From Saccopteryx bilineata (taxonomy: Eukaryota > Chordata > Mammalia > Chiroptera > Emballonuridae), in contig NC_089492.1 of NCBI RefSeq assembly GCF_036850765.1, forward strand, positions 168,018,296 to 168,082,295: a stretch of DNA of 64,000 bases, in the 5' to 3' direction. The notes under the pieces are model-generated. The model did no database searches. It saw only the letters and a program-made list of their open reading frames with translations, and had not been told where the DNA came from. Positions 9,866 to 22,037 of this stretch are shown here, in pieces; positions within the stretch are counted from its first letter, which is position 1; the number at the start of each line of letters is the position of its first letter. The translations under genes were made by a program, and so were the position numbers.

Positions 9866-12800
9866 CATATCAATAACTTTAAATGTAAATGGATTAAATG
9901 ATCCAATCAAAAGACATAGGGTAGCTGTGTGGATAAGAAAACAGGACCCATACATATGCTGTCTACAAAAGACACACTTTAAAACAAAAGATGCACATAG
10001 ACTAAAAATAAAAGGAAGGAAAAATATTTCACGCAAATAGAAATGAAAAAAAAGTTGGGGTAGCAATACTTATATCAGACAAAATGGACTTTAAAAGAAA
10101 GGTTATAGTAAGAGATAAAGAAGGTCATTACATAATAAAAAAGGAAGCAATCCAACAGGAAGATATAACTATTATAAATACCTATGCACTTAATATAGGA
10201 GCACCTAAATATATAAAGCAGACTTTGATGAACTTAAAAGGTGATATCAACAGCAATACTATAATAGTAGTGGATTTCAGTACCCCACTATCACTAGATA
10301 AACCCTCAAGAAGGAAAATTAACAAAGAAACAGCCAACTTAAAGGACATATTAGATCAACTCAATTTAATAGATATCTTTAGAACCTCTCACCCTAAAGC
10401 AGCAGAATATACATTCCTTTCAAGAGCTCATGGTACATTCTCTAGGATAGACCACATGTTAGGGCACAAAAGTGGTCTCAACAAATTTAAGAAGATTGAA
10501 ATAATATCAAGCACTTTCTCTGATCACAGTGGCATTAAACTAGAAATCAACCACAACAGAAAAACTGAAAAATACTCAAACACTTGGAAACTAAGTAGCT
10601 TGTTATTAAATAATGAGTGGGTTAACAATGAAATCAAAGAAAAAATAAAAAAATTATTACAAATGAACGATAACGAGCATACATCGATTCAAAATTTATG
10701 GGACACAGCAAAAGCAGTCCTGAGAGGGAAGTTCATACCATTACAGGCATACCTTAAAAAGCTAGAAAAAGCTCAAATAAACAACTTGACCCTGCATCTA
10801 AAAAAACTAAAAGGAGAACAGCAAGTAAAGCCGAGAGCTAGTAGAAGGAAGAAAATAATAAAGAGCAGAGCAGAAATAAATGACATGGAGGCTAAAGAAA
10901 CAATACAGAGGATCAATGAATCCAGGAGCTGGTTCTTTGAAAATGTAAACAAGATCAATGAACCTTTAACCAGACTCATTAAGAAAAAAAGAGAGAGGAC
11001 TCAAATAAATAAAATTAGAAATGAGAGTGGAGAAATAACAACTGACACAACAGAAATACAAAATATTGTAAGAAAATACTATGAAGAACTCTATGCCAAA
11101 AAACTAGACAACCTAGGTGAAATGGACATATTCCTTGAAACATATAGTCTTCCAAAAATTAATCTGGAAGAATCAGAAAACCTAAACAGACCAATTACAA
11201 CAAATGAGATTGAAACAGCTATCAAAAAACTCTCCCCCCCAAAAAAAGTCCTGGGCCTGATGGCTTCACAACTGAATTCTACCGAATATTCAAAGAAGAA
11301 CTAACTCCTATCCTTCTCAAGCTATTTCAAAAAATTCAAGAGGAAGAAAACTTTCCAACCTCCTTTTATTAGGTGAGTATAATTCTGATTCCAAAACCAG
11401 GCAAAGACAACACAAAGACAGAAAATTATAGGCCAATATTTCTGATGAATATAGATGCTAAAATCCTCAACAAAATATTAGCAAACCAGATCCACAGTAT
11501 ATGAAAAATATCATTAACCATGATCAAGTGGGATGTATTCTTGGGAGGTAAGGCTGGTACTATATTCGCAAACCAATGTGATTCATCACATAAATAAAAG
11601 GAAGAAGAAAAACCACATGATAATTTCAATAGATACAGAAAAAGCATTTGCTAAAATCCAGCACCCATTCATGATCAAAACTCTCAGCAAAGTAGGAATA
11701 CAGGGAACATACCTCAACATGATAAAGGCCATCTATGAGAAACCCACAGCCAACATCATATTCAATGGGCAAAATTTAAAAGCAATCCCCTTAAGATCAG
11801 GAACAAGGCAGGGGTGCCCCCTTTCACCACTCTTATTAAACATAGTTCTAGAAATCCTAGCCACAGCAACCAGACAAGAAAAAGAAATAAAAGGCATCCA
11901 AATTGGATAAGAAGAAGTAAAACTCATTATTTGCAGATGATATGATATTGTATATAGAAAACCCTAAAGTCTCAGTCAAAAAACTACTGGACCTGATAAA
12001 TGAATTCAGCAAGGTGGCAGGATATAAAATTAATACTCAGAAATCAGAGGCATTCTTATACACTAACAATGAACTGTCAGAAAGTGAAATTAAAGAAGCA
12101 ATCCCCTTCATCATTGCAACCAAAAAAAATAAAGTAACTAGGAATACATTTAACCAGGAAGATTAAAGACATGTACTTGGAAAATTATAAAACATTGATC
12201 AAAGAAATCAGGGAAGATATAAACAAGTGGAAGCATATACCATGCTCATGGTTAGGAAGAATAAACATCATTAAAATATCTATATTACCCAAAGCAATTT
12301 ATATATTCAATGCAATACTAATTAAAATACCAATTACCTACTTCAAAGATATAGAACACAGATTACAAAAATTTATATGGAACCAAAAGAGAACACAAAT
12401 AACCTCAGCAATCTGGAAAAGGAAGAATAAAGTGGGAGGTATCACACTTCCGGATACCAAGTTATATTACAAGACCATTGTAATCAAAACAGCCTGGTAT
12501 TGGCATAAAAACAGGCATATAGATCAATGGAACAGAACTGAGATCCCAGAAATAAATCCACACTTTTATGGACAACTGATATTTGACAAAGGAGGTAAGA
12601 GCATACATTGGAGTAAAGACAGCCTCTTCAACTACTGGTGTTGGGAAAATTGGACAGCTACCTGCAAAAAAATGAAACTAGACCACCAACTTACACCATT
12701 CATAAAAATAAACTCAAAATGGATAAAAGACTTAAATGTAAGCCGTAAAACCATAAGTTCCTTAGAAGAAAACATAGGCAGTAAGCTTGCTGACATCTCT

Positions 12801-13620
12801 CAGAGCAATATATTTGCTGATTTATCTCCATGGGCAAGTGAAATAAAAGACAGGATAAACAAATGGGACTCTATCAAACTAAAAAGCTTTTGCACAGCCA
12901 AAGACAATAAGTACAGAATAAAAAGACAAACTACACAATGGGAGAATATATTTGACAATACGTCTGATAAGGGGTTAATAACCAAAATTTATAAAGAACT
13001 TGTAAAACTCAATACCAGGAAGACAAAAAATCCAATCAAAAATGGACAAAGGAAATGAATAGACACTTCTCCAAAGAGGACATACTGATGGCCAATAGGC
13101 ATATGAAAAAATGCTCAACATCACTAATGATTAGAGAAATGCAAATTAAAACCACAATGCGATATCAACTCACACCAGTCAGAATGGCGCTCATCAACAA
13201 AACAACACAGAATAAGTGCTGGCGAGGATGTGAAGAAAAGGGAACCCTCCTACACTGCTGGTGGGAATGCAAATTGGTGCAGCCACTGTGAAAAACAGTA
13301 TGGAGATTCCTCAAGAAATAAAAATCGAACTGCCTTTTGACCCAGCTATACCACTGTTAGGAATATGCCCCAAGAAAACCATAGTACTGTTTGAAAAGAA
13401 GAAATGCACCCCATGTTTATGGCAGCCTTGTTCACAATAGCGAAGATCTGGAAACAGTCCAAGTGTCTGTCAGTGGACGAGTGGATTTAAAAGCTTTGGT
13501 ACATATATACTATGGAATACTACTCAGCCATAAGAAATGATGACATTGGATCATTTACAACATGGACCTTGATAACATTATACTGAGTGAAATAAGTAAA
13601 TCAGAAAAAACTAAGAACTA
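9866..13620 (+). pseudogene. L1 ORF2 (endonuclease-RT), frameshifted
   Basis: Endonuclease: ITLNVNGLNDPIKRH near 9870, CCLQKTHF near 9960 (the usual E is K, an active-site change) and MLGHKSGLNKFKKIE near 10457 followed by SDHSG. The 406-aa frame at 10084-11304 spans the rest of the endonuclease and the linker into the RT. RT core: [13 protein letters not shown] near 11630 (second D of the usual DAEKAFDK changed to A), [12 protein letters not shown] near 11800 and FADD at 11930-11941. The distal part (12171-13058 and 13055-13291) includes a cysteine-rich end, [20 protein letters not shown]. At least four frame breaks make it non-functional. Confidence 0.9.
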
Positions 13621-13908
13621 TATGATTCCATACATAAGTGGGACATCAAAATGAGACTCAGAGACATGGACAGGAGTGTGGGGGTTATGGGCTGGGGGGG
13701 GAGAAGAGGGAGGATGTTGGGGGAGGGGGAGGCACAAGGAAAACCAGTTAGAACGTGACAGAAGACAATTGGACTTTGAGTGATGGGAATGCAGCATAAT
13801 CAAATGTCAAAATAACTTAGAGATGTTATCTCTGAACATATGTACCCTGATTTATCAATGTCACCCCATTGAAATTAATTTAAAAAATAAATAAATAAAA
13901 AGAAAAAA
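13620..13908 (+). other. L1 3' UTR with G-rich tract and A-tail
   Basis: G-rich purine sequence at 13676-13732 has several runs of four or more G and is followed by a TGTACCCTGATTTATCAATG block and the A-rich tail. G-rich tracts are a conserved property of mammalian L1 3' UTRs and can form quadruplexes. The reverse complement is at the start of the minus-strand L1 (40565-40620). Confidence 0.75.
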
Positions 13909-13922
13909 AAGAGCTCTGTGCT

Positions 13923-14689
13923 ACGTGTTGCAGGAGAATCAAAAAAGCCAAAGCTCAAGGTCAAAGCTTTGACCTTGACTAAAACAATTTTAGTCTTGTT
14001 GAGAACCCTGACCCAGGAAACATAACTTGTAAACTCTGCCCAGTTTTCTAATTCTGTAAAACTATAGTGTAATATCACAACTAGTATATTGACAGTGATA
14101 AAGTCCAGTGGCTTAATGAGATCCCATTTTTATTATTCATATGTGCTTGTGTGTGTGTGTGTGTGTGTGTTAGAAACTAGACAATTTTATCACCTGAGTG
14201 GATTCATGTATTCTCCACTGTAGGATCAATACTGGACATGGCCTTTCCCCTCCCCAGTCACATGGCTCCATGGACACAGATCCTGGTCATAAGCCATAGA
14301 ATAGAGGGTAGTAGAACTGTAACTAAGATTTTACTAAGAACATTGGATCTGAGTCACCAGATAAGTGTCAAGGAGGGACAACACAGAATGGTGTGTACAT
14401 TTCTCCCTACCCCTGTTCATCTGCTTGTTTGCACATAGAGAGTTTCACTTGTGTGAAACTGGGCTCAGGACTTAGTTATTTAACCATGACCCCACCCATC
14501 CTGAAGCAGAGCTTTCATTGACCTGCTGCCATCTGTGCTGCCCCTGTATGTAAGTAATAAATGCTATGTCCACTCCAGCTGGTCTTTCTTGTTGTTTCTT
14601 TGGGGTCTTGCCACAACACTCGATTGACTTTTGGGTCTGGACCTCCTGAGTTATAACCACACAGTCAAGATGTTTACATCAGAAGGGCC
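13923..14689. other. Unassigned DNA with (GT)n at 14149-14171
   Basis: It continues the sequence interrupted by the L1. A short GT dinucleotide run is present. No gene or recognised transposon. Confidence 0.5.
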
Positions 14690-14862
14690 CATTATATTGT
14701 CCTTTGTATTCAATCACACCCTCCTACTTTACCCCAATCTTCATCCTTAGTCCCTGGCAACTACTAATTTGTCCTTCTCTCTACCATTTTTGTCATTTGA
14801 AAAAACACTATGTAAGTAAAATCATATAGTATGTAACTTTTCAAGATGGCTTTTTTTTTTTT

Positions 14863-15030
14863 GTATTTTTCTGAAGTTGGAAACAGGGAGGCAGACAGAC
14901 TCCTGCATGCGCCTGACTGGGATCCACCCGGCCTGCCCACCAGGGGGCGATGCTTTGCCCCTCTGGGGCGATGCTCTGTTGCAACCAGTGCCATTCTAGC
15001 ACCTGAGGCAGAGGCCAACCGGCCAGGGCC
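14863..15030 (-). mobile_element. VES-like SINE with large internal deletion, long TSD
   Basis: This is the complement of a type 1 SINE: tail side first, then the CGCCCC body, then directly the last few bases of the head (ACCGGCCAGGGCC). Most of the head, including both promoter boxes, and the CT-rich stretch are missing. AAGATGGC followed by a T run is duplicated at 14843 and 15031. At about 168 bp it is less than half of a full copy. Confidence 0.88.
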
Positions 15031-15424
15031 AAGATGGCTTTTTTTTTTTTTCACTCATTATAAATTACTGGAGATTTCTCTATTGTCAAGTGCACCAATA
15101 GTTTGTTCCTATAATATTCTATGGTATGTATTAACAGTTTATTTAACTATTCAGCTATGGAAGGGTATTTGGATGAATTTCAGATTTGGGCTCTAACACA
15201 TAAATCTGCTATGAATGTTCATATGTAGATTTTTATGTAAACATGTTTTCATTTCTATAGACTATTGAGTCATTTAGTAGATGAATCTTTATTTTCAGGG
15301 GAAGCTGTCAAACTGTTTTTAAGGTCAGCTGTACCATCTGCCAATACCACTAGCAATGCTTGAAAAGTCCAGTTTTTCTTTGTTCTTGCCTGCTTTTGGT
15401 ATTGTCACTGTTTTTGTTGCAGTT

Positions 15425-16489
15425 GTTATTTTAGAAATTAAATTTAATGGGATATTGGTTTAGAGGAGCACAAAAGTTTCAGGTGCACATCTCCATGGCA
15501 CATGAATTACTCATTGCATTGTGTGCCCATCACACAAAGTCAAACAACTCTCTGTCACCATATATTTAATATATCCTTTATTCCCCTCCTCACCAACCCC
15601 TCCCTCTGGCAACCTCTTCAATTTTGTCTGTCTATGGGTCTCACATATAGGTGAGATCATATAGTTCTTAGCTTTTTTTTATTTATTTATTTCACTTAGC
15701 ATAATATTCTCAAGTCCATCCATGTTGTTATAAATGACAATATTTCATTTTTCCTTATGGCTGAGTAGTATTCCATTGTATATGTGTACCATATCTTCTT
15801 TAACCAATATTCTATCAAGGGATACTTTGGTTGTTTCTATGTGTTGGCCACTGTGAATAATGCTACAATGAACAAAGGGATGCATATATCTTTGGGAACA
15901 AGTGCTTTCAAGTGTTTTGGGTAGATACCCAGAAGAGGAATTTCTGGGTCATATGATAACTCTTACCTTGATTTTTTGAGGAGCCACCATACTGTTTCCA
16001 TAGTGCTTATACCAGTTTTTCCCACGAGCAGTGAATAAAAGTTTCTTTTCCTTCATATCCTCTCCAGCAATTGTTATTACCTGTCTTGTTGACAACAGCC
16101 AATCTAACACTTGTGAAGTGATATGTCATTGTAGCTTTGATTTGCATTTCTAATATGATAGCTAGTGAAGATGAGCATCTTTTCATACATATGTTTGCTG
16201 TTTGTGTTTGTATGTCTTTGTGAGAGAAGAGTCTGTTCAGGTCCTCTCCCCATTTTTTAATTGGATTGTTGATTTAGTGTTGAGTTGTATATAATAGTTT
16301 GAATATTAACCCCTTATCAGAGTTGTTGTTTTGCTAATATCATCTCCCATTTAGTTGGCTACCTTTTTGTTTTGTTGTTGGTTTTTTTATGCTGTGCAGA
16401 AACTTTTTAGTTTGCTATAGCTCCATTCATTTATTTTTGCCTTTACTTTTCTTCCCCTTGGGATCAAATTCATAAAATGTTCTCTACAA
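15425..16489 (-). mobile_element. 5'-truncated LINE-1 3' fragment, minus strand
   Basis: It begins on the plus strand with A-tail complement and 3' UTR sequence (TTAATGGGATATTGGTTTAG), passes a C-rich tract near 15575-15610 (complement of the G-rich 3' UTR), and ends in ORF2 3' sequence near CTTTTTAGTTTGCTATAGCT. The flanking old L1 resumes on both sides. A possible short duplication around CACTGTTTTT / AACTGTTTTT is too weak to fix the ends. Confidence 0.72.
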
Positions 16490-16979
16490 GAAAGAAACTG
16501 TTTTTAATTTTAGTCATTATGATATATGTGTAGTGATATCTCCTTGTAGTTTTGATTTGCATTTTCCTGGTTTTGATTTCTGTTTTCTTGATGGTTAATG
16601 ATGTTGGACATCTTTTTGTGTGCTTCTTTTTAGATATATAGGTCCTCTGGTGAATTGTCTGAGCATGTCTTTTGCCCCTTTCTCATTGAACTTCTTAGTA
16701 TTTGTTGTCGAGTACTGTGCATTCTTTATATAGTCTAAATACTACTATTTCTTTGTTGAATATGTGGTTTGCAAATATTTTCTTCTAGTTTGTAACTTGA
16801 TTATTTATTTCTTTAACACGAGTATTTCATAGAGCAAAGTTTTTTAATTTTGTTGAGGTCTAATTGGTTAACTTTTTTTTTCTTTGCACCATGCTCTGGT
16901 GTCGGGTCTAAAAACTCTTTGCATAGTTCTAGTTCACTAAAATTATTTTCTGCAATTTTATCTCTCTATATAACACATA

Positions 16980-17180
16980 TATACAGACAATAGGACAGCA
17001 ATAGCCAGAAGAAAAAGAGGATGGAAGTGGGGGGGGCAAAAAGGGGAAAATGGAGGTGGAAAGAGAATTTTCATGGGGCATGGGGGGGGCATGATGCAAT
17101 GTAGTGTATAGAAGATGTTATATTGAATGAGACACTTAAAACCATGTCAACATAATAAATTAAAAATTAACATTTTAAAA
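16980..17180 (+). repeat. Possible small plus-strand insert ending in A/T-rich tail
   Basis: The minus-strand L1 reading is interrupted by a purine-rich block (GGGGGGGCAAAAAGGGG near 17030) that ends in AATAAATTAAAAATT, as an L1 3' UTR in the other orientation would. No clear duplication was found, so this is a suggestion only. Confidence 0.35.
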
Positions 17181-18686
17181 AATATTATAGTTTTGCATTT
17201 TACTTTTAAGTCCATGATCTATTTTGAGTTTATGTTGTATAAGGTTTAAGATTTAGGATGTGGTTCACTTTTGTGGCCTACACATGTCCAGTTGCTCCAG
17301 CATCATTTATTGAATTGCTTTTGCATCTTGTCAAAAATTAATTGGTCATATTTATGTAGGTCTATTTCTGAGTTCATTGTTGTTTTATTGATCTATATGT
17401 GTAGCACTCCATCACATCTGTACTATCTTGATGACTGTAGTTATATGTAGGCCTTAATAATGGGTAGAATAATTCTTTCCACCTTATTCTTCTGTGTCAA
17501 ATTTTAGCTATTTTAGGGCCTGTGCTTTACTATATAAATTTTAGAATAAGATTTTCTGTCTACCAGAAATTTTGCTTGGATTTTGTTAGCAATTGCATTA
17601 AATTTATAGATCAATTTAAGAAAAATCAACATTACTATGTTGAGTGTTCCAATATATGAAGACAGTGTGGCTCCCCATAGAATTGGGGTTTTTTTTTTAT
17701 TTCTTTTATCATTTAATGATCCATGAACTGTTTATAAGTGTGTTATTTAATTTCTACTTGTTTAGTATTTTCTGTTCATTTCTTTTTTGATACCATATGG
17801 TCAGAGATCATACTCAATTTTTAAAAATTTATTGAGGTTTGCTTTATGGCCCATTCATTATATGGTCTACCTTGATGAATGTTCCATGGACATGGGAATA
17901 GATTTTTATTCTGATGCTGTTTGGTAGATTGCATTATATATGATAATTACATGCTATTGTTTGATTGTTTATTACATCATTGCTAATTTTCCATTCAGTA
18001 GTTTTATCAGTCACTGAGAGGTGAGTGTTAAAGTGTTCAACCATAATTTTGGATTTTTTTATTCTTCTCTCAGCACTATCAGTTTTTGTTTCATGTATTT
18101 GAGACTTTGTTGTTTGGGGCTTTCACATTTAGGGCTATTATATTATCTTGATTGATTGATTCTCTTACCATTATGTAATATTCGTCTTCATCTCCAGCAA
18201 TTTTCTTTGTTCTAAAGTCTACTTTATCAGATATTATTGATATGGTCAGTCCTGCTTTTTTAAAAGGGTAATGGTTGCATAGCTTCTTTTTCTAATGCTG
18301 GTATTTTACTTTTAGCCTACCTATGTCACTAATTTGAATTCAGTTTTTGAAACAGCATAAAGTTGTTTCATTTCTAAAAAATTTAGTCTATCAATTGGAG
18401 TATTTAGACCATTTATATTTAAAGTAGTGATATGTTACTGCTTAAGTTGCCATTTTATTATTTGGTTTTTATTTTTATCTTCTCCTCATTTCTCTGTTTG
18501 AGATTTATTGTCTTCTTGCAAGTTACTTGAACAATATTAGGATTCCATAGTGACTTATTTATAGTGTTTTTGAGCATAACTCTTTGTATGGTTTTTATAG
18601 TGATTATTTTGAGTATCACAATATACATATGTGGCTTATAATAATCTACTGATATCAATATTTTACCTTGAACTGAGATATGAAAA

Positions 18687-18716
18687 CCTCTACTGCTGAG
18701 CCAACCTTCCAGGGCC
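18687..18716 (-). repeat. Orphan SINE head fragment
   Basis: CTGCTGAGCCAACCTTCCAG then GGCC matches the complement of the first 30 or so bases of the type 1 SINE. No body or tail follows on the left. It sits at the junction of two L1 fragments. Confidence 0.5.
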
Positions 18717-18890
18717 ATTACATTTTTAATTATAATTGATGTAGAAGATGCATATTAAACTAGTTTCAGGTGTACAACATAGTGATTCAACATTTATACA
18801 CATTACAAAACAATCACTACAATAAATTCAGTAACCATCTGTCACTGTGCAGTTATTATATTATTGACTCTGTTCTTTATGCCTACTTCT
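18717..18890 (-). mobile_element. LINE-1 3' UTR fragment, minus strand
   Basis: The text AGTTTCAGGTGTACAACATA, then GTGATTCAACATTTATA and ACCATCTGTCACTGTGC, is the familiar complement of an L1 3' end. It is much older than the copies at 7370 and 57112. Confidence 0.7.
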
Positions 18891-19440
18891 TGATCAGAGC
18901 CACACCCACAATTGTTAATGCTTTCTATAGGGAATTATATTGCAAAAGAGTTTACAGAAAAGCAGAAATGCTGCTTTCTTAGCCAACCAGCACAGTGATG
19001 GCCTACTACAGTTATATGTCAATAGTAAGAGCACCTGATTTATTGAGAGAAGGATATGCAAAATACTGTGAGCTGCTTCCCAGGGAAGCAAAACTAACAC
19101 CATTTAGCAGAGCTACATACAAGTCCAGCATTCTTACTCTCAACCTCCTTCTCTTTTCTTTCTTCTCTTTGTTAAACTAAGAAAAACAAGTCTGCATGAG
19201 ATAATGCCTGTAAAACATGATGATAGCCTAACATGGAAAAGCAGCCAGTGTGGTTACACTCTAAAGGCAAGAGGAGCAGCAGCTAGCTGCAGCAGCCTGG
19301 ACATATGGAATACCCCTCTACCCAGGGAAACTTGGGACAGGCTCACACACACACACACAGATATCATGAGTGTAGCATTCTCTTACTGCATTCCTCCTTT
19401 TATTATATCCTAGTCTAGGGCCTTTGTCCTCCAATGTTGG
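18891..19440. other. Unassigned DNA
   Basis: No gene or transposon recognised. A short CA run at 19344-19360. Confidence 0.45.
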
Positions 19441-19483
19441 TCAGTGTTCTCCTGAGAAACAGAACCAATAAGATCTATCTATT

Positions 19484-19780
19484 GGCCCTGGCTGGTGACT
19501 CAGTAAAAAGAGCATTGGCCCAGCATGTGGACACCCAGGGTTCAATTCCTGGTCAGGGCACACATGAGAAGTGACTATCTTCTTCCCTCCCTTTATTGTT
19601 CCCCCTTCTTTCCCTCTTCCCCTCTCACAGCCAGTGGCTCGAGAGGTCCAAGCATCAGCTTCAGGTGCTAAAAAATAGCTTGGTACTTGAGTATCGGCCC
19701 CAGACAGGATTGCTGGGTGGATCCCACATCAGGGTTCATGTAGGAATCTGCCTCACTATCTCCCAACTTTCACCTAAAAA
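19484..19780 (+). mobile_element. Diverged VES-like SINE next to a TCTA microsatellite
   Basis: It begins GGCCCTGGCTGGTGACTCAG, with B-box-like GGTTCAATTCC, a CT-rich stretch and a body with GGATCCCACATCAGGG. It is clearly more diverged than the copies at 906 and 42401. AGATCTATCTAT precedes it and the microsatellite starts right after its A-rich end, so insertion into, or seeding of, the TCTA tract is likely. Confidence 0.85.
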
Positions 19781-19781
19781 A

Positions 19782-19782
<1 letters not shown>

Positions 19783-19840
<58 letters not shown>

Positions 19841-19871
19841 ATCTATATATCTATCTATCTATCTATCTATC

Positions 19872-19914
<43 letters not shown>

Positions 19915-19945
19915 ATCTATCTATCTATCATCTATCTATCTATCA
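19783..19945. repeat. (TCTA)n microsatellite with interruptions
   Basis: Long TCTA arrays broken by four ATCA-type interruptions. Open frames across it encode only tyrosine-leucine-serine-isoleucine repeats. Confidence 0.97.
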
Positions 19946-21145
19946 TCAACATAAGAAACATCCAAACCTGTGAAAATTTTTATGAGTTTACTTGAACCAA
20001 ACTGACAGCAATTGCTGGGAAGCAAAATCTCAACAGAAAAAGGTAGTTTGACCACTGGCACTTTATCCATCAGAATCAAAGGGGCAGACATAATGGGTTA
20101 CATGGAAGTCATTGGTGATGAATCAGGGAGGCAGGAGAAAGTGAAGCAGGGAAATCTTTGGGATTGGATAAAAAAATAAAATGTATAGACACATAATCTT
20201 TTATATAGACAGGTATAAGACAGTTAACAATTAACATGATAACAATAACAAAGAGGAGATTTGTGGTTTCTGCTTTATTGTGGCAGCTGCATCCCAGAGG
20301 TCTGGAAAAGATTACATTTAAAGGTGTGTTATCAGGTTGTTTTAGATGCAAAAGAGACAGAAGACAGGTTCAGATAAAGTAAACATTGACCTTTGTTAGG
20401 AAAAGATACTATCATAGGACATTACTACCTACCATGACTCACTTTTAGTTAAAAAATTTTCATTTCAGACCATCCTATGTGGTTACTTTAGGTCTCTGAG
20501 TTTATAAGGCCACCACACAGGCCTCCCCTGAGCTTGTCAGGTTTAGTATGTGGCCCCTTTTTCATCCATACTATCTAGAGACAGAGAGATATTATTTATA
20601 TTTACTGTGTTATTTATGATTATAGAGACTGGCAAGTCCAAAATTTGCAAGGTGGGCCAGTGTCCCATTCAGGCCATCTACTGATTGAATGAGTTTCACC
20701 CACATTATGGAGGGCCATCTGTTTCATTCAAACCCCACTGATTTTAATGTTAATCTTATCTAAGATCACAATCACAGACACACTGAATAATGTTGAATAA
20801 TATTTGACCACAAAGCTGAACACATGGCCCAAGAAGACTGACACAAAATTAGCCATCATACCTATGGAGTCTTGCAACCTGTCGCTTTGATTCTAATGTA
20901 CCTTTTACTTCTCCTAAATATACTTATTTTAGCACCAAAGCTTCCACCACAGAGCAAGTATATGTCAGAGCAGAATGAGCTGGAATGTTTCTTTCTAGAG
21001 CTCTGACTTTCTGAGGCTCCCCTGGGAGCCTTCCGGTTGGGCTCACTCTAGCTCAGATCCTTAATGTGACCTCTATTGTATATATAGTACTCAAATCTAG
21101 AGCTACTCATCTCATGGGGTAGAATTATCTTTTAAAAATGGAATT
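19946..21145. other. Unassigned DNA upstream of LTR element
   Basis: Mixed composition, no coding signature. It could be an old LTR or other interspersed repeat, but I cannot name one. Confidence 0.4.
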
Positions 21146-21150
21146 CTGAG
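21146..21150. repeat. 5-bp target duplication (CTGAG), left
   Basis: CTGAG lies directly before the TG of the 5' LTR and again at 23675-23679 directly after the terminal CA of the 3' LTR. A 5-bp duplication fits a class III (ERVL-like) or some class I elements. Confidence 0.85.
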
Positions 21151-21894
21151 TGTTGGGCAGATAAAATATATTTTGCTTACTTTGTTAAAGATGGTGCTGC
21201 CCACGAGGAAGCCCATAGCCCAGGTGATGGTATTGTTTGCCCTTCTTGCTTGGGATGGGTGTGATTATATTAATGTATGTTGGGGGCGGGCTGTGAGCAG
21301 GCAGGATCTTTGTAGCCTGGGGCTTGGTTTTGGGACTAAGCCTTTCCCACCCTTTTTGATGTGGAGTGGTGCACTCATGAGGAATCCCATTATGCTTCAG
21401 AAAAGTGACTTTGTATCAGAGACTTCCTTGTTTGTATATTGGATTAAAGGCTTTGGTTTCTACACTATAAAGTGGGGCAGACCGGGAGCTTGTTCTTTCT
21501 CTCAGTTTCTGAGATTAGCATTAGAGGAGAGAGCATTAGAAAGGAGAGCAGATAAAGGCCACATGAAGAAGAGGAGAAGCAGCCAAGATGGAAGATGTTA
21601 AAAGAGAAGCCAGTTTGTGCAGAGAGAAGGAGATGGGGAACAGAGGTGAATAAGGCTATTGAACTAGAAACTTTGATTTTAGGAAACTTGAATAATTCAG
21701 TAGCTTTGTGAGCACTGATTGAGTGGGTTTTGGAGCCTATTGTGTGTATTACTTGCCCACCGGGTGCAAGCTAGGATTAAAGATGATGGCCCACCAGTTC
21801 TTGGCTCCATTGTTTCATTACCGACTGTCCGAATCTAATGCGAACCTGCATGGGCCAGGCAGCTGTGCTAGTGGCCGTGGTTACTGGCCATACA
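21151..21894 (+). repeat. 5' LTR of short two-LTR element
   Basis: It starts TGTTGGGCAG and ends GGCCATACA (TG...CA). An ATTAAA polyadenylation-type signal is at about 21443. It aligns over its whole length with 22962-23674. Indels between the copies include a GAGAGAGCATTAGAAAG-type segment present only here. Length 744 bp. Confidence 0.9.
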
Positions 21895-22037
21895 TCTGTA
21901 ATAGTCTGTGGCAGGATTGGATACAGATTGGCATGAAGCCACCACCACCTTTGAGTGGTGAGATAGAGGACTGGCTGCTCTTATGGTTCCCCATGGCTGC
22001 CGTTTTGGCGACCATAGGCTGACTGAGTTTTACAGCC

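Larger units (their letters stand above)
7370..13908 (+). mobile_element. Full-length LINE-1, plus strand, 6.5 kb
   Basis: The element contains a 5' UTR (7370-8876), ORF1 (8877-9849), ORF2 (about 9866-13620), a 3' UTR with a G-rich tract (13676-13732) and an A-rich AAATAAATAAA tail. Its 5' end has AAGATGGC at about 7379-7386, the core expected of a YY1 site at an L1 start. Exact 14-bp duplications bracket it. Both ORFs carry stops and frameshifts, so it is a dead but structurally complete copy. It shares its family with the pieces at 202-5570 and 54709-57112. Confidence 0.95.
14690..18716 (-). mobile_element. Old LINE-1 remains, minus strand, nested insertions
   Basis: Reading on the plus strand, the reverse complement of an old L1 3' half can be followed: 14690-14862, 15031-15424 (AACATGTTTTCATTTCTATA, CTGTACCATCTGCCAATACC), and 16490-18686 (TAGTTTTGATTTGCATTTTC, AGTCCATGATCTATTTTGAG, CAGTTGCTCCAGCATCATTT). 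No usable ORF survives. It was invaded by a SINE (14863-15030) and by a separate, less diverged L1 fragment (15425-16489). Exact family not assigned. Confidence 0.75.

Noticed and set aside
19596..19973. 125-aa frame with YLSI repeats
   Set aside because: It translates a TCTA microsatellite and a SINE.
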